Below are positions 35,401 through 46,877 of a DNA stretch of 64,000 nt, one piece after another. The notes under the pieces are model-generated. The model did no database searches. It was not told where the DNA came from and worked only from the letters and a program-made list of their open reading frames with translations. A program made the position numbers and the translations under genes. The stretch's first letter is position 1. The number at the start of each line of letters is the position of its first letter. Source of the stretch: Lactuca virosa. Lineage: Eukaryota; Streptophyta; Magnoliopsida; Asterales; Asteraceae. Where the stretch lies: contig CAKMRJ010004445.1 of the NCBI GenBank assembly GCA_928212115.1, forward strand, positions 84,296,911 to 84,360,910. The letters are read 5' to 3'.

Positions 35401-36230
35401 ACATGTATACATTCGAAAAGAAACCAAAGCAGAGCTATTTGGTCACGAATACTGATGTAAGCCAGCTGGATTTCCCGATAAACAAAATGATGTTTATCAT
35501 GCCTCAGTTCAAAGCATAAGGGAATTTTAAAGATAAGAATGAAGGTACACACATGAAAATCCATTTTCATGCTGTTCTTGGAAAAGCCCCTGAGGAAGTG
35601 TGGTCATTGGTTAAAATCAAGAAGGTGGTCAAGATGAAAAAGGATGTGATTTTTGAAAAAACAGTCCAGAATGTTAAGTATGTGGTGGCCAGGGCAAATG
35701 GAAAGATTTGTGAATTTACGATTGCTGATTTTCCATTGATGAACTTGTATGATCTCATACAAGTTGCATTACTTTTAAAAGACAAATCATTTTCGTTCCT
35801 TCAAAACACTGAACCGGATGAATTCAAGCTTGGAGTGGCTCACATCAAGATTTTTATCGAAAATTACTATGAGTGCTTGGCACTAACAGATGTGGAGTTA
35901 GCTACTGCCAGAGGAATGGAAATAAAAGCTCCAATGGCTCCTTCAAAGACTCAGGCAGAATTGAAGAAGTATGCTGATGGTGAAATCTGCCTAAAGCCTT
36001 TTGGAATGGTCTTCGCAGGAAAAGACAAAGCTGGAAAAGCTAAAAGGTTTTTATTCCAGGCGAGTGAAGTGGAGAGATACTCAACGTCTCAATATACGAA
36101 CTTAATTGTCCGTATGAATCACTGCAAGAAGAACAATGAAGGAGATAAGAAAGAGTTGAAGAAGATTATCTCCTGGTATACAGAGATTCGAAGGGTGTTG
36201 TTGTATTCTATCACACTTCTCACAAACTGA
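32488..36230 (+). pseudogene. D ORF3: large env-position protein, homologous to E ORF3
   Basis: Function unknown. It is about 1245 codons. A first frame runs 32488-33243, the frame changes once in the overlap 33168-33243, then a single frame runs to TGA 36228-36230, broken only by TAG 33750 and TAA 35517. The N-terminal ~230 residues form a globular domain whose LRCLTGRSAGLDKG lines up with SCISGRRSGANE of E ORF3. A Lys-rich stretch (about 33375-33450), Ser/Thr-rich linkers, and a long coiled-coil-like region (about 34230-34830) follow. The C-terminal ~225 residues are globular. I see no signal peptide or transmembrane helix. The ORF lies between pol and the PPT, as env-like ORFs of Sireviruses do. 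Confidence 0.82.
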
Positions 36231-36249
36231 AGACTTCGACTATGATTAC

Positions 36250-36261
36250 AAAGGGGGAGAT
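36250..36261 (+). other. D polypurine tract
   Basis: AAAGGGGGAGAT directly precedes the LTR start TGTAAGGGTCGAAG at 36262. Confidence 0.93.
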
Positions 36262-36584
36262 TGTAAGGGTCGAAGTGTTGTAATTAGTCGAAGTATGTTT
36301 TGGAATCTTCGAACATTTTTGTAATGTATTTTACTAGGGTACTTTTGTTTGAAGCTTTAGAGTCAATGCCTTAGTATATTTTTTGTACACTTTCAGTTCC
36401 CTATAAATAGGGTTATTTACTAGAGTTAGATAAGAACTTTTACAGACTTGTCTCTTTTTCTCTGTAAAGAACTTTAAAGCGTAATAGAGCATAACAGATC
36501 ATATTTACATCCTGTGTCTAAATCTTGCATTATTACTTGAAATCATACTCTGATTAATTCATTACTCGATTCTTTAATTCATCA
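36262..36584 (+). repeat. D 3' LTR
   Basis: It is 323 bp, the same length as the reconstructed 5' LTR, with TATA box CTATAAATA at 36401-36409. It ends TTCATCA and is followed by TCTAA (36585-36589). Confidence 0.94.
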
Positions 36585-36589
36585 TCTAA

Positions 36590-37612
36590 TCCCCTCAATA
36601 AAATACCCGGTTCTCCCCCACTTAGGGTTCGAACCAACCCCAATCGGCGGACCAGCAATCGATCCCACATGCTGTTTCCACCAGTAACATCGCACCAACT
36701 CTTGGAAGGTGCTACACAACGCTCGATGATCTCCTGACAGAGATCGAGAAACTCCAATGCCCCGAAACTCAGATGAAATCCTCAGAACTTCCTACCATGA
36801 CTGCCTTTAGTCATTCAGAATCTCACACCATTCTATCACCGGACCTCCCAACTGATCAGTATTAACCCTGACTCTTAGTCTGGAAGTAAGGATCTACCGT
36901 ACTCCTTATCATCGACTCCTCAACCAACGTTCCATCACGTCACTTAGCATAAGAGCAGAAACCATATTTCCACTCTTAATACCCATCAAAGACAATAAGG
37001 GCCACCACCCTAATATACTCCTCTTGATCGCCCGACGTTGCAGCTAACACATGCCCTACTATACTCAATTAGGGTGTCTCCTGGTCCTTGACCATCTCAG
37101 TCCCCACTGACGACCTGTTCAAGCTATATCTTTACCCCGCGGCAGACCTACTGCCACATACTCTGGTTGAAGATCACCATCCGTGCAATCCCACAGGGCT
37201 CACCCCCAAACTCAAAACCGAAATCTCAACACCTCTTATGCCTCCCACAGGAAACGGATATAGCACCACTCGGGTCACAGAAAGTTACCTCTCCACTATC
37301 GGCCGGTCGCCCAGCCCAGACCGTATTCTCCCATAACGCACCGTCCCTACTCATCCATGAGTCTTGCGACTCCAACTGGTATATCACCCACAATCCCTCG
37401 GAGCTCACTCGATTTCCCCTTTCAAGGGATGCTCCACTAAAACTTGTTCATCATGGACTTCTGGCCCCACACTCATTCACTTCGACCACAGTCTAGACAA
37501 TCCCCACGGAATAACTGGTAAAAACCAGAACACTAACCGCCACATGTCATGATACTCAAACCACGTTCCCTCTTCTCAATCTGCTACTTATCATGGTACT
37601 CGAACCATGACA
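36590..37612 (-). other. C internal region beyond gag, non-coding
   Basis: The sequence has no protein family signal on either strand. The minus strand carries a PPT-like tract (plus-strand TCTCCCCCACTTA at 36613-36625). Zinc knuckle and protease, which should follow gag here on the minus strand, are absent. Confidence 0.6.
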
Positions 37613-38284
37613 TCACTTCTCAATGCTCAAATACCGGCTCATGCGTGCCTGCTCAGACGACACGTGCTCAGGGCAAAACAACGCCCTCTCGTGAAACATC
37701 CGTGTACTCACAGTCACGGACTCCGTCCCCTGCTTCAGGGACAAGAACTCCTGTGCCAACCGTTCCCGCCCCACCGGGGGAACATACTCGTCTCTAAACA
37801 TGGTGGTGAACCTCTCCCAGGTCACCTCCGAAATCTCTGCAAAAGTGAAGTCCGCCGCCACGAACTTCCAGCAGTCCTTCGCCCCCTAAGCGAAACTGTT
37901 TCAGTGCAAACCGAACCCTCAGATGCTCCAGACACGAACAGGTGTAGAAGCATCCCTCGATATCAGAAATCCATCTCATCGCAGCAATCGGATCCTGCGT
38001 CCCATCAAACTCCGGTGGCTTCATGTTGCTGAACTACCGGAACAGCATCGAGTCACCCCCCCTGAGGTCTAGCAGCAGCCACAGCTGCAGTAGATGCAGC
38101 AGCCGCAGCCTCAGTAACCACTGCGTATCTCTCGTCAAACGTCTCAATCAAAGTGGTCTTGATAGAACCAAACATCCCCGGTATCTCTGCGCGGATAGCC
38201 GCAGCCCCCCTCGCCGTGGATCATCTGACGAAGCTCCTCGTCACTCACGCCACTGGTCTCTGGTCTCTGGCGCGTCTCAACCAT
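37613..38284 (-). pseudogene. C gag, capsid part only, frameshifted
   Basis: Read on the minus strand, it starts at ATG 38284 with VETRQRPETSGVSDEEL. It then changes frame (37794-38024 has EFDGTQDPIAAMRWISDIEG) and changes again (37613-37861 has WERFTTMFRDEYVPP and RERLAQEFLSLKQG). This is the retrotransposon gag domain of Gypsy elements of the same group as B (compare WSDFSARFRAEFAP in B). The reading stops before any zinc knuckle. At least three frame changes make it non-functional here. Confidence 0.85.
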
Positions 38285-38881
38285 GATGTCTCCGAAATAC
38301 AACATAAAAAATATCAGAGACTCACTTGAGTGTACTCGCACTCGATAACTCAACCCTACTTGTTCCTTAGTACCCTAAGGATTCTTACTTGGACTGCGCA
38401 CTGATCCGGTGTTTTCAGTAGTACGGGCCCAATACTACCTTCCACACCGCATCAGCATTCATTCCAAGTCCTCCTCCTAGGATCCCAGATCACAAGTACT
38501 CTACATCTCGTTAAGCATAGGCTACCCTTCGGTAGACTTCTCATAAGCTCCTCACTGCTACCTACTTACTCTCGAAGCATCTCATAGCAGCAGTAATCTC
38601 CTAGGCTAAGGCATCACAAATCAGGCCACTCTAGTCCTAATATGAATACCTAGCCTACTCTAGCATGCATAACATATCATATCATATCTCATAACACATA
38701 ATGTAAGGGTATTTTAGGAAATCACCGTTCGGGCGCTGGCTGATCGTACACACTGCTCCGTTCTGCCTTTCTCAAAATCTTTTACTCTTTTAGAAAAATT
38801 GTTTCTTTTCTGAAAATTTTCCTCAAATCTTCGGTTTGAGTTCAGATACGCCCAAAGGTGCATCCGAATCCCTCAAACCAA
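38285..38881 (-). other. C 5' leader
   Basis: A non-coding leader on the minus strand between PBS and gag. Its sequence parallels the B leader on the opposite strand, for example GGGATTCGGAT after the PBS and the GAGTTCAGA and CCGTACTACTGAAA blocks. This supports C and B as related Gypsy families. Confidence 0.7.
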
Positions 38882-38895
38882 GGCTCTGATACCAA
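38882..38895 (-). other. C primer-binding site
   Basis: The plus strand reads GGCTCTGATACCAA, so the minus strand reads TTGGTATCAGAGCC, two bases inside the 5' LTR end at 38898. This fixes element C on the minus strand. Confidence 0.93.
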
Positions 38896-38897
38896 CT

Positions 38898-40582
38898 TGT
38901 AACGACGTACATTTTCAAAACAATTTTTCATTTTTAAATCACATTTTCAATTATCAAAAACAATATCAATCAAACTGTATCCAATGTCGTAATAACAAAC
39001 AAATCCCATAATCTCAAAACATAATCTCTATGAGTGTGTATGGATCATGTCGGCGCCTTCCCGCGATCCTCGCTAGTACCTGGAACACATAACACAACTG
39101 TAAGCATAAATGCTTAGTGAGTTCCCCAAAATACCACATACCACACATACGCCTTTCTAGGGCATAACTCTGTGGGATCTTCTGATCCAAATGTCTCAGG
39201 GGACTTCCGTCCCGAATCCCAGTAGACCTTCCGGTCCTACCCGTATCGACCTTCCGGTCCGTAACCTCTTGACCTTCCGGTCCTACCCATATCGACCTTC
39301 CGGTCCGTAACCTCTTGACCTTCCGGTCCATATCATATTGACCTTCCGGTCCTTATCATACATAACATACATAACACATACATATCACATAACCGCATAT
39401 AGCACATACATCTCTTAGCATACAAGACCTTACAGTATAGTGAGAAGACTGACCTCAATGAAGTCAGATAAACTCTCGTGCTCAACGTCCCGACCTAGCC
39501 TCCTCCTATTATTCAAATAACATCCCCGATCAATATTCTCTCATAGTCTCATCTCTAAATATTGGGTAGAAGGCCATTCTACCCCTCTCTGAACTCTCTT
39601 GAATCAGTCCTGACAAGAACCCTAAGGTCAACGAAAGTCAACGGTCGAACTTTTACCCTACTCGTCGAGTGCACATGGGCGAATCGGCGAGTCCATGCGG
39701 GTCCTCTGAATCCTTCTAGCCTCTCTTGGCTCGTCGAGTCATCCTTCCACTCGACGGGTTCCTCCTGTCACGAATCGCGGGGCAACCCCGACTCGACTCT
39801 TCGAGTCCACTTATGGACTCGGCGAGTTGCTCCCATAACAACTCTCAAATGACCTTCTAAGGTCAGATCTGCTTCTCTAAACTATAGATCTGACTTCCCC
39901 ACGACCAATAACCACGTAAAGGTCGAAACCTGACTCACATGCAATACACCCAAGGCTTTCCTTGGTGAAATGGCTTCTAAAATGGCAACCTAGTCTCCTT
40001 TCCTCCATAAAACAACATAAAGCAGAATGGGGAAGGCTCTCTGGACCTCTATGGGTCCAGATCCGAGGTCTAACACAGCAAGGGACCATAAACTCAACTT
40101 TTCAAGCCCTAAAAGGTCATAGAAAACCCTAGATCATAGATCTTAACCCAAATCAGAAAGGAAGTTCGATTTGATACCTCAATAGTGTAGATCTGAACTT
40201 GAAAACCCTGGATCCACAGCTCCCTTGACCTCCTCTTGCTGGAAACAACTTCTCCTTTGCTAAAACACACAAGAAATGGTGAATTAGCCTTCCTCTTGCA
40301 CCACAAACGACCTCTCTGCTCTCTAGGGTTTCTCAGGGGTGAAGTGGCCGCAAATGGAGGCCATAAAGGCTTTTAAATAGGGTACAGACCCCGAGAATTA
40401 GGGTTTCAATCCACAGCGCGGAGTCGTCGAGTCCACCCTTTCCGACTCGTCGAGTCCGTTCGTTAATCTAGTCAGCACATGCGATCCGACTCGACGATTT
40501 TACGCCTCAACTCGTCGAGTCCCTCCTTTTTACTCAAAAGAATAAATGATCAAACATAATACATGGAAATCCGGATGTTACA
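38898..40582 (-). repeat. C 5' LTR (1685 bp)
   Basis: It pairs with 6538-8254. A 28-bp deletion at about 39430 and small indels explain the length difference. The first 600 bp show about 21 substitutions. The minus-strand TATA candidate is CTATTTAAAAG (about 40371-40381), which is mutated in the other copy. It ends GTTACA and is followed by CACAC (40583-40587). Confidence 0.93.
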
Positions 40583-40587
40583 CACAC

Positions 40588-40815
40588 TTGGGGCACTAGG
40601 CTCTTAAGCTCCATGGAATCAAGCTACAAGGAAGAGGTATGTAAATCTACTAGTTTTTATATTACATGTTGCTCATATTATGCTAGTTAGAATAATACCT
40701 TGGAAAATTGATATTTGCATGTATAATAGAGAAAACATAGATCCAAGGTATTTAGGGTTGCATGTACGCCATAGGAGTGTTAGAATGCTCAAAACCCAAC
40801 AGTGGTATCAGAGCC
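40588..40815 (+). repeat. A 5' LTR remainder and primer-binding site
   Basis: TTGGGGCACTAGG...CCCAACA (40588-40801) completes the A LTR and matches the end of 46878-47638. TGGTATCAGAGCC (40803-40815) is the PBS. Confidence 0.93.
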
Positions 40816-42345
40816 TAGGCTTGTTTTCAATTATACTTGATGCAATTTGCAAGAAAAATTGTTTTTTTGGAATCTGCCAGTTCACCACGAGGTGGTAAAA
40901 TTTACCACGAGGTGGTGACTGTTCAGTGAAAAAAAAATAGTTTTTTGGCATGTTTTGGATTAGAATCATTACCACAAAGTGTTTTTGTTCATAAAATTTG
41001 ATTTTGATGTTATGGTAATGTTTATTCTCATCCAAATAAAGGATAATTGTCAAAGTTTCAAGACTTGTTTTAGTTTATGTGATTAGCTAAGTTCTTGAAA
41101 ATTGTTGATATGAATTATCTTCACTTATGAGTTTGATCTTGTTCATAGAAAAATTACTTGATTATTGTGTTAATTGGTAATTTAATCTTAATGGTTTTTT
41201 ATGAACTCCATAACTTGTCCTCAAGTTATGGAAAATGAAGAGTTTTTTTTTCCTTTTAAAGTGTCATTAAAACTCTTACGTTACATAATTGAAGAGTCTT
41301 TCTCATAAATAGTTTTATGGACTCCATAACTTCTCCTCAAGTTATGGATGTTCAAGAGTCTCTTCATTAAAGTTTTTATAACCTTAATTAAACTCATAAG
41401 TTATGAAAATCCAAGAGTTTTGAAAAGTTTCAATACTTGCCCTCAAGTTAAGGAATTTGTAAAGTTTTTCTTATGAATGCTTTAATTCCAAATCAAACCC
41501 TATAATTTTAAAAGTTTAAAATTCAACCCTTATACTATTATTATAATTTTAATTATATAGATATGTATAAGATAAAGTCAATCTTACCGTTAGTAGGCCT
41601 CATTCATGAAGTCAGTCTCTAAGGAGGGTATAAGGTTACTGCCTATAAAATGGCAGTTTAATGGGTGTCCACTCACACCCACCGCTTCCTTGACTGGTGG
41701 AGGGTCGTTAGCCGAACGGGTAGGATAAGACTCTTATTCTCCCTTCATTAAAAGTATAATGTTAAAAACTAAGTAACTAAACACTTATTAATTCCCAATC
41801 TTAGTTACTTAGGAAAATGTGAAATGGTGCTAACCCATGAAATTGCACTTTGCACCTTTGTTAAGTCGTTAGTGGAGCGTGTGTGGTTAACCGACACACT
41901 AACTTGGGACTGACAAGGTGTGGCAGAGGGTAACTTAATGTTTATCATTAATTGGTGGAGCGCATGTGGTTAACTGGCACATCAATCAGGTGATAAAGTT
42001 AAGGGTACCAAGTTAATTTGCATGGTTATTCACACCTTGTTTGTGATTCTCGGCATCCTAGTCACAAACTTGAGAGGGCACAATCGAGATTCAAACATGC
42101 CATTGAAAGTTCAATGTATCTCAAAAGATCTAGGAGTTTCAAATCCAATTAAAACTTAATTATATTTCGTTTTCATGGTGGAAATTGGTAAATCGTCGTT
42201 TACCTACCTTCAAATATTATATAACTTGGATTACGACATCCCTCTTCCAGTTATAAATAGTTTGTTGGGTCCTAGCCTTAATATTTCATATTGGGTGTTA
42301 TATTAAGGACATTAAATAAACTAACTTGAATTTCTCCCATTATAA
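40816..42345 (+). other. A leader with inverted repeats, no gene
   Basis: This is AT-rich leader. CCATAACTTG-TCCT-CAAGTTATGG (41209-41232) is a perfect 10-bp stem-loop. A variant recurs at about 41318 and fragments at about 41390-41450. Two copies of the GGAGCGYRTGTGGTTAAC hairpin lie at about 41874 and 41958. Confidence 0.75.
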
Positions 42346-42990
42346 ATGTCTAGTTTAGAAAGTTATGGTCTTCCCAAATCTTTAGGAACAAGCTTTCCTA
42401 ATGAAGATGATATCCCACATGGCAATCAAGGTGAAAGATTAATCCCTTTGTTGTGCATTAATGGGACTGGAAATCATGCTTCACTTCCTCCACCTCCTCT
42501 AGTAATTCTCCCGATCCCACAAGTTTCAAGACTTGAAAAGTTCTAAGTCACTCAATCCCTATTGGCAAGAAAAGACTATATGTGCTTACATCTTGGAGGT
42601 TAAGTCACATATTGGCAAGCCGGGAGAGTCGCGTGTCGAAGTCTCGAGGTAGCTGGCTGTTGACTTGGTTCTTCAGTCACTCCCTAATGACAGATCACGA
42701 CATGACCCTTAGTGATCTTACCTATTTGCTTGATGATGCTAAATCAATAATGATTTGAAGCATTGGTAAAGCAAATTAGATTGGAAGATCTACTTCCCAA
42801 ACCTATTTGGACATTGACAATGGTGACATTGGAAGTCTAGAAAAAAGCTTTCTCTTCCCAATAGAAAGGGATTGGCCATGGTCAAATCATTTGACCAATG
42901 GTAAAGAGAAAGGCTAAGTCTGAGACAATCAAGTATACCATTTCCAAAAGGTCCATATGTTTCTTTTGCCAAAGGAAGGGACATTGATTG
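42346..42990 (+). pseudogene. A gag remnant
   Basis: A 66-codon frame opens at 42346 (MSSLESYGLPKSL) and is then lost to stops. Further along, scraps such as LEVKSHIGK (about 42585), LAVDLVLQSLPND (about 42655) and a knuckle-like CFFCQRKGH (about 42958) fit a Copia gag. The frame changes and several stops intervene. No catalytic pol motif is convincing downstream. Confidence 0.55.
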
Positions 42991-45900
42991 CGAAGCTGCC
43001 GAATTTACCTAAAAAGTTCATAAGGATTAAAGTAAAAAAGTTTGACTTTGCTCAGGTAAATTCCATTATCTAACTCTATGAAGTCTCTTTTGGAGATTCT
43101 TAATACATGATGTAATGTAAATTACATTTTGATGTTTTGGAAGAACCAAAGGAAACCGAAAGAAAAGAGTATGCTGATCTAATCGCGAAGATGGATCTCG
43201 ATCGCATTGTTCGATGATCAGAATTTTGAGTTGCTACTTAAGAGTTATGATATATTGCTTAGGAATAGATAACAACATGTTTTCATATGTATTTGCATTG
43301 TAAGGATAAAAATTTTTCCGCAAGTTTTAAAATGAAAGAAAAGGTTTTGATTTATTTTAAGTATCCTTACAATGACATTTGTGAAAAATTGTTGTTTATA
43401 TGTTTCCATTGATAAGCAATATTGGAAAATGGATTTGAGTCTTTCATTTGTGGCAGTGTCATAAATTACCAAATAAGGAAAGATTCTCATCACCCAAGTT
43501 TCAGTTGGATAGAAACTTGGAATCATGCAAGTTGTATTGTGTGATGAATGAGAATTTTCATCTTTGGGAAATTAAGACTAAGTCCTTGCTCACATGTATA
43601 TGTGAGTAAAGTGAAGGACTAAAGGATTGGGTACACTTGGTTGTGCGCTGGTCAAGTCGACCACAAGGAATGATAAGATTATTCGTCATGATTTACTAAA
43701 GTTTAGTAAATATGGTTATGCTAAAAAGTTTAAGTGTAATTCTGAAACATTGGAAAAGTTTCAATGTATGGCAGAACGGATGAGAAGAATCAAATAAAGC
43801 AGAAAGATAAAAGTTTTTCCAATATGAATAGATGGGAGAGTACTTGAGTATCTTGTTTTATGGTTATCTTGGTGATTTTGAAACCATATCACAATTGATC
43901 CTCTAAGGACACCTTAGTGCATTTGTTTGGCTATTGAGAGGAATCATGAATTGTTGAAATGGTTAAATCAAAAGATAAATCATACTTCGTTCCAAAATCA
44001 AATTTTAGAGTCATACTCCAAGATTGAGCCTTGAGTGACATAATCTTAAAAAGATGTAAAACACTTGTCAAATGTAGAGTAAAATGTTTTCTACTCTTGT
44101 ACATTTGAGATTGGTAAGTTGTGATGTTTTGGTTAAGACAAAGACCAACTAAGACCAATTGTGAGAAGTGTTTAACTTGATAAGAATCTGCACTAACTCT
44201 TGAATATTTGTTTTGTCAAGGAATGATTCTTGACAAAAGAGAATCTTATATGTCAAGAGGTCAGTGGGAGTCTTTAAAAATTTTGAGATGGTTTCAAGAA
44301 CTAATCAAGAGTATTGTTAATCACTAGCCCACGACTTGAGGTTTGTAACCTATCGTGTTGACATATTCTTATTTATGTGCCTATTCCAGTTAAAGTTGAC
44401 TATGCTTGTGAGTTCTATGAGTTCTCAATTGTTTGCACAACAATGTGGAAGCAATGGTAGTCCCTTGAGCTGCCAAGTGGCAAGAAATTAAGATTGAACA
44501 AGTTCAGTCCATATGAGTTTGGGTTTGTCACTAACCCTGTCTTGTGATTATGTTTTTGACAAATTCACATGGATAGGAATACATACACCATAAAAAAATC
44601 TAAGTGTCATTAGGTTTCTCTCCGATTCATAAAAATGATGGTGAGGAAACGCTTTCACTAAGTAGATTTTAAGTAGATAGCAATTGTGATATTTGCATTC
44701 TCATGTCGTTAGTGGAGCGTGTGTGGTTAACCGCACACTAACTAGTGAGAATGACAAAAGGTCTAGAAAAACATGTGAGCTATCTAAGGAAAGGTGTATG
44801 ATTTTGATAAAAGTCTTATCAAAGCAATCTTGTATCAGGAATCTGAACTTTAGCAAGAAAGTCAATAAAGTATTGATCTCTAGAAGTCCAGTTGATTTCT
44901 GAGTACATGTCAAAGCTATTGGGAGCATAAGTATTGTGCTAGTAAGATAATAATCATTGTGCTAGTGGGAGCATGATTATTATGGTTAGTGTTGCAAGTT
45001 AGCAATGTTAATTATAGAAAACAAAAGGTTTAATTCGCTTTGAAAAGTTGGTTTGCTATAATTAAGGGAGAGGATTTATACTTCATTCCAATTCTAAAAG
45101 CTTAGATTGAGATTTTAATCAACTTTAGTCAAGGATATATCTGAATGTTATGTTGGAATGGTTCAACATAAGGAAATTCTATATATGTTGCATTCTCAAA
45201 ATTCGATTATGATTACGACATCCCTCTTCATAGTTCAAATTTTGAGAACATGAAAAATAAAAAAAAATTATAGCATGAATCGGGTCCCATATGCTTCTGG
45301 TATAGGATCGATTACATGTACTATAATATTTATCCATTCTAAATTTTCCAAATGCCTAGGGCGTTAAGAGGGAAAAAGGAATAGAACTGGATTTGACTAA
45401 AATGATTAAGCAATTGTCGAGGACAATCTGAGGTTTGCCAAAGATTGGTTGCTCATGGACAATTGGAAGTATAGAGATAGGACCATATTGACATATTCTG
45501 AAAGGAGGCAACTCTTGTTCAGAACTGATAGTCAAAATGGGAATATGGAATTGTCCCCATAGGTGGAAGTTATTCTTTGAATATGTGTAAGATTAGAGAA
45601 CTTAATGCAAGAAGGGTGTTCAAAGGAATGTACTTTGAATGTGAGACTTTGTTTCCATGGAATTGCTCTCCATTGGAATACTTTGTAATGTTTGTTGCCA
45701 AGTCTTTGTGACTTGTGTGCATATTCATTGCAAGGGGATCATTTCATATAAGTTTAGAATCTAATAGATTATAGTAAATGGCAAAAGTTTGGTATTATTA
45801 TATTTACAATATGGATTGGGATTGTGAAATGAGCATGATTGAAATATTGTCAATTGATCTGTTTCATAAAGTAAGGATCGTAAGACAAACATAGTGTGCA

Positions 45901-46866
45901 TACTTGGAGTATGACATAGCTATTGTTTAGACAAACATAGTGTGCATGCCTGGAGCATGGCATGACTATTGTTTTTATTCAAGTATCAAGTTGATAATCG
46001 AAACATTATACAAAGAAACATGAGTAATCAATATGGTGCTTAGATAAAAGGTGTTTTATTTACACTCAAAGTGTTGGGGCCATATAGGATTAGTATTTTT
46101 CTTGTGTTTCACTTTGCATGTTTTGACTTCCAGAATAACTAGATCATTCTTCCTGAATGACTAAGTTATTCAAACCATCCACAGTCGATAATACATTGGA
46201 AGTAGGTATTAAGGCAAGACTGTCATGAAGCTGGTTTGTAGATGTCCAAGGTAGTGGACATAGCAAGAGTTGTTGCAACATTCATGAGTGCTCATAAGTT
46301 CTGAGTATTGGATTCAACCCACGCTCATTTGACTCACTTCATGGATTTTATCACGAGTGAATCATGAGACGATAATATATTATATTCTTCAAACCTAGAG
46401 ATATGAGTTGTTGACTATGAGTTGGTTATACATTGATTGCACGAAAACGCATTGGTAACTCGATGTTATAAAACATGGCTTTGTGTCTGATTCAACAAGT
46501 AGTTAGTATAAGCATATGAGTCAAAGTTTATCCATTCCTTTTACCCTTAAAGGGATAAAAGAGATATCTGTGGGCCCCTCGATGATTTAGTGATGACACC
46601 CTAAGTGCTTGGCCAAGCCTAGACTGATTTGATTTGTTCAATTAGTCGGTTGTCATAAATTAGAAATCGGGAAACAACAAATGGACAGAGAGAATGATTA
46701 TAATCCATGTCTCTGTCCATATGATATCTAGAATGGAGGAATATATGATCACTTATCTAATGGACACGTCAATGATTTGTTCAGAGTTCGACAACGACTT
46801 TTAAGAGCTACGATTGCTAGTCAGGGTATGAAGACATACTTGCAATCATAGTTATTAGACTTATCC
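42991..46866 (+). other. A internal region, eroded, no recognisable gene
   Basis: There are 3.9 kb with only short frames. I found no protease, integrase or RT motif, so pol is either absent or very decayed. A third GTTAGTGGAGCGTGTGTGG hairpin lies at about 44708-44744. The stretch 44766-46877 is matched in reverse by 54695-56821 (element F). Confidence 0.65.
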
Positions 46867-46877
46867 AAGTGGGAGAC
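46867..46877 (+). other. A polypurine tract
   Basis: AAGTGGGAGAC directly precedes TGTTGGATTAG at 46878. The reverse copy in F (GTCTCCCACTT, 54695-54705) agrees. Confidence 0.85.

Larger units (their letters stand above)
10328..36584 (+). mobile_element. Element D: Sirevirus-like Copia with a third ORF
   Basis: Target duplication is TCTAA (10323-10327 and 36585-36589). The 5' LTR is 10328-10584 plus 23264-23329 (257+66=323 bp) and the 3' LTR is 36262-36584 (323 bp). I count 14 differences. Internal order: PBS, gag (23584-27002), pol (27003-30490), AT-rich repeats, a non-coding spacer with a promoter-like block, ORF3 (32488-36230), PPT, 3' LTR. Large gag, Copia domain order PR-INT-RT-RH and a long ORF downstream of pol fit the Sirevirus (SIRE/Maximus) lineage of Pseudoviridae-type elements. 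Element E is inserted in its 5' LTR. Confidence 0.93.
6538..40582 (-). mobile_element. Element C: gag-only Gypsy-type element, minus strand, host of D
   Basis: It is inserted in the 5' LTR of A with 5-bp duplication CACAC (6533-6537 and 40583-40587). The ends are TGTAAC...GTTACA. The minus-strand order is 5' LTR 40582-38898, PBS, gag 38284-37613, non-coding, [D], non-coding, PPT, 3' LTR 8254-6538. Without D its length is about 7.8 kb, with an internal region of only about 4.4 kb. No protease, RT or integrase is recognisable on either side of D. This suggests a non-autonomous gag-bearing element of the same broad group as B, dependent on another copy's pol. Confidence 0.88.
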
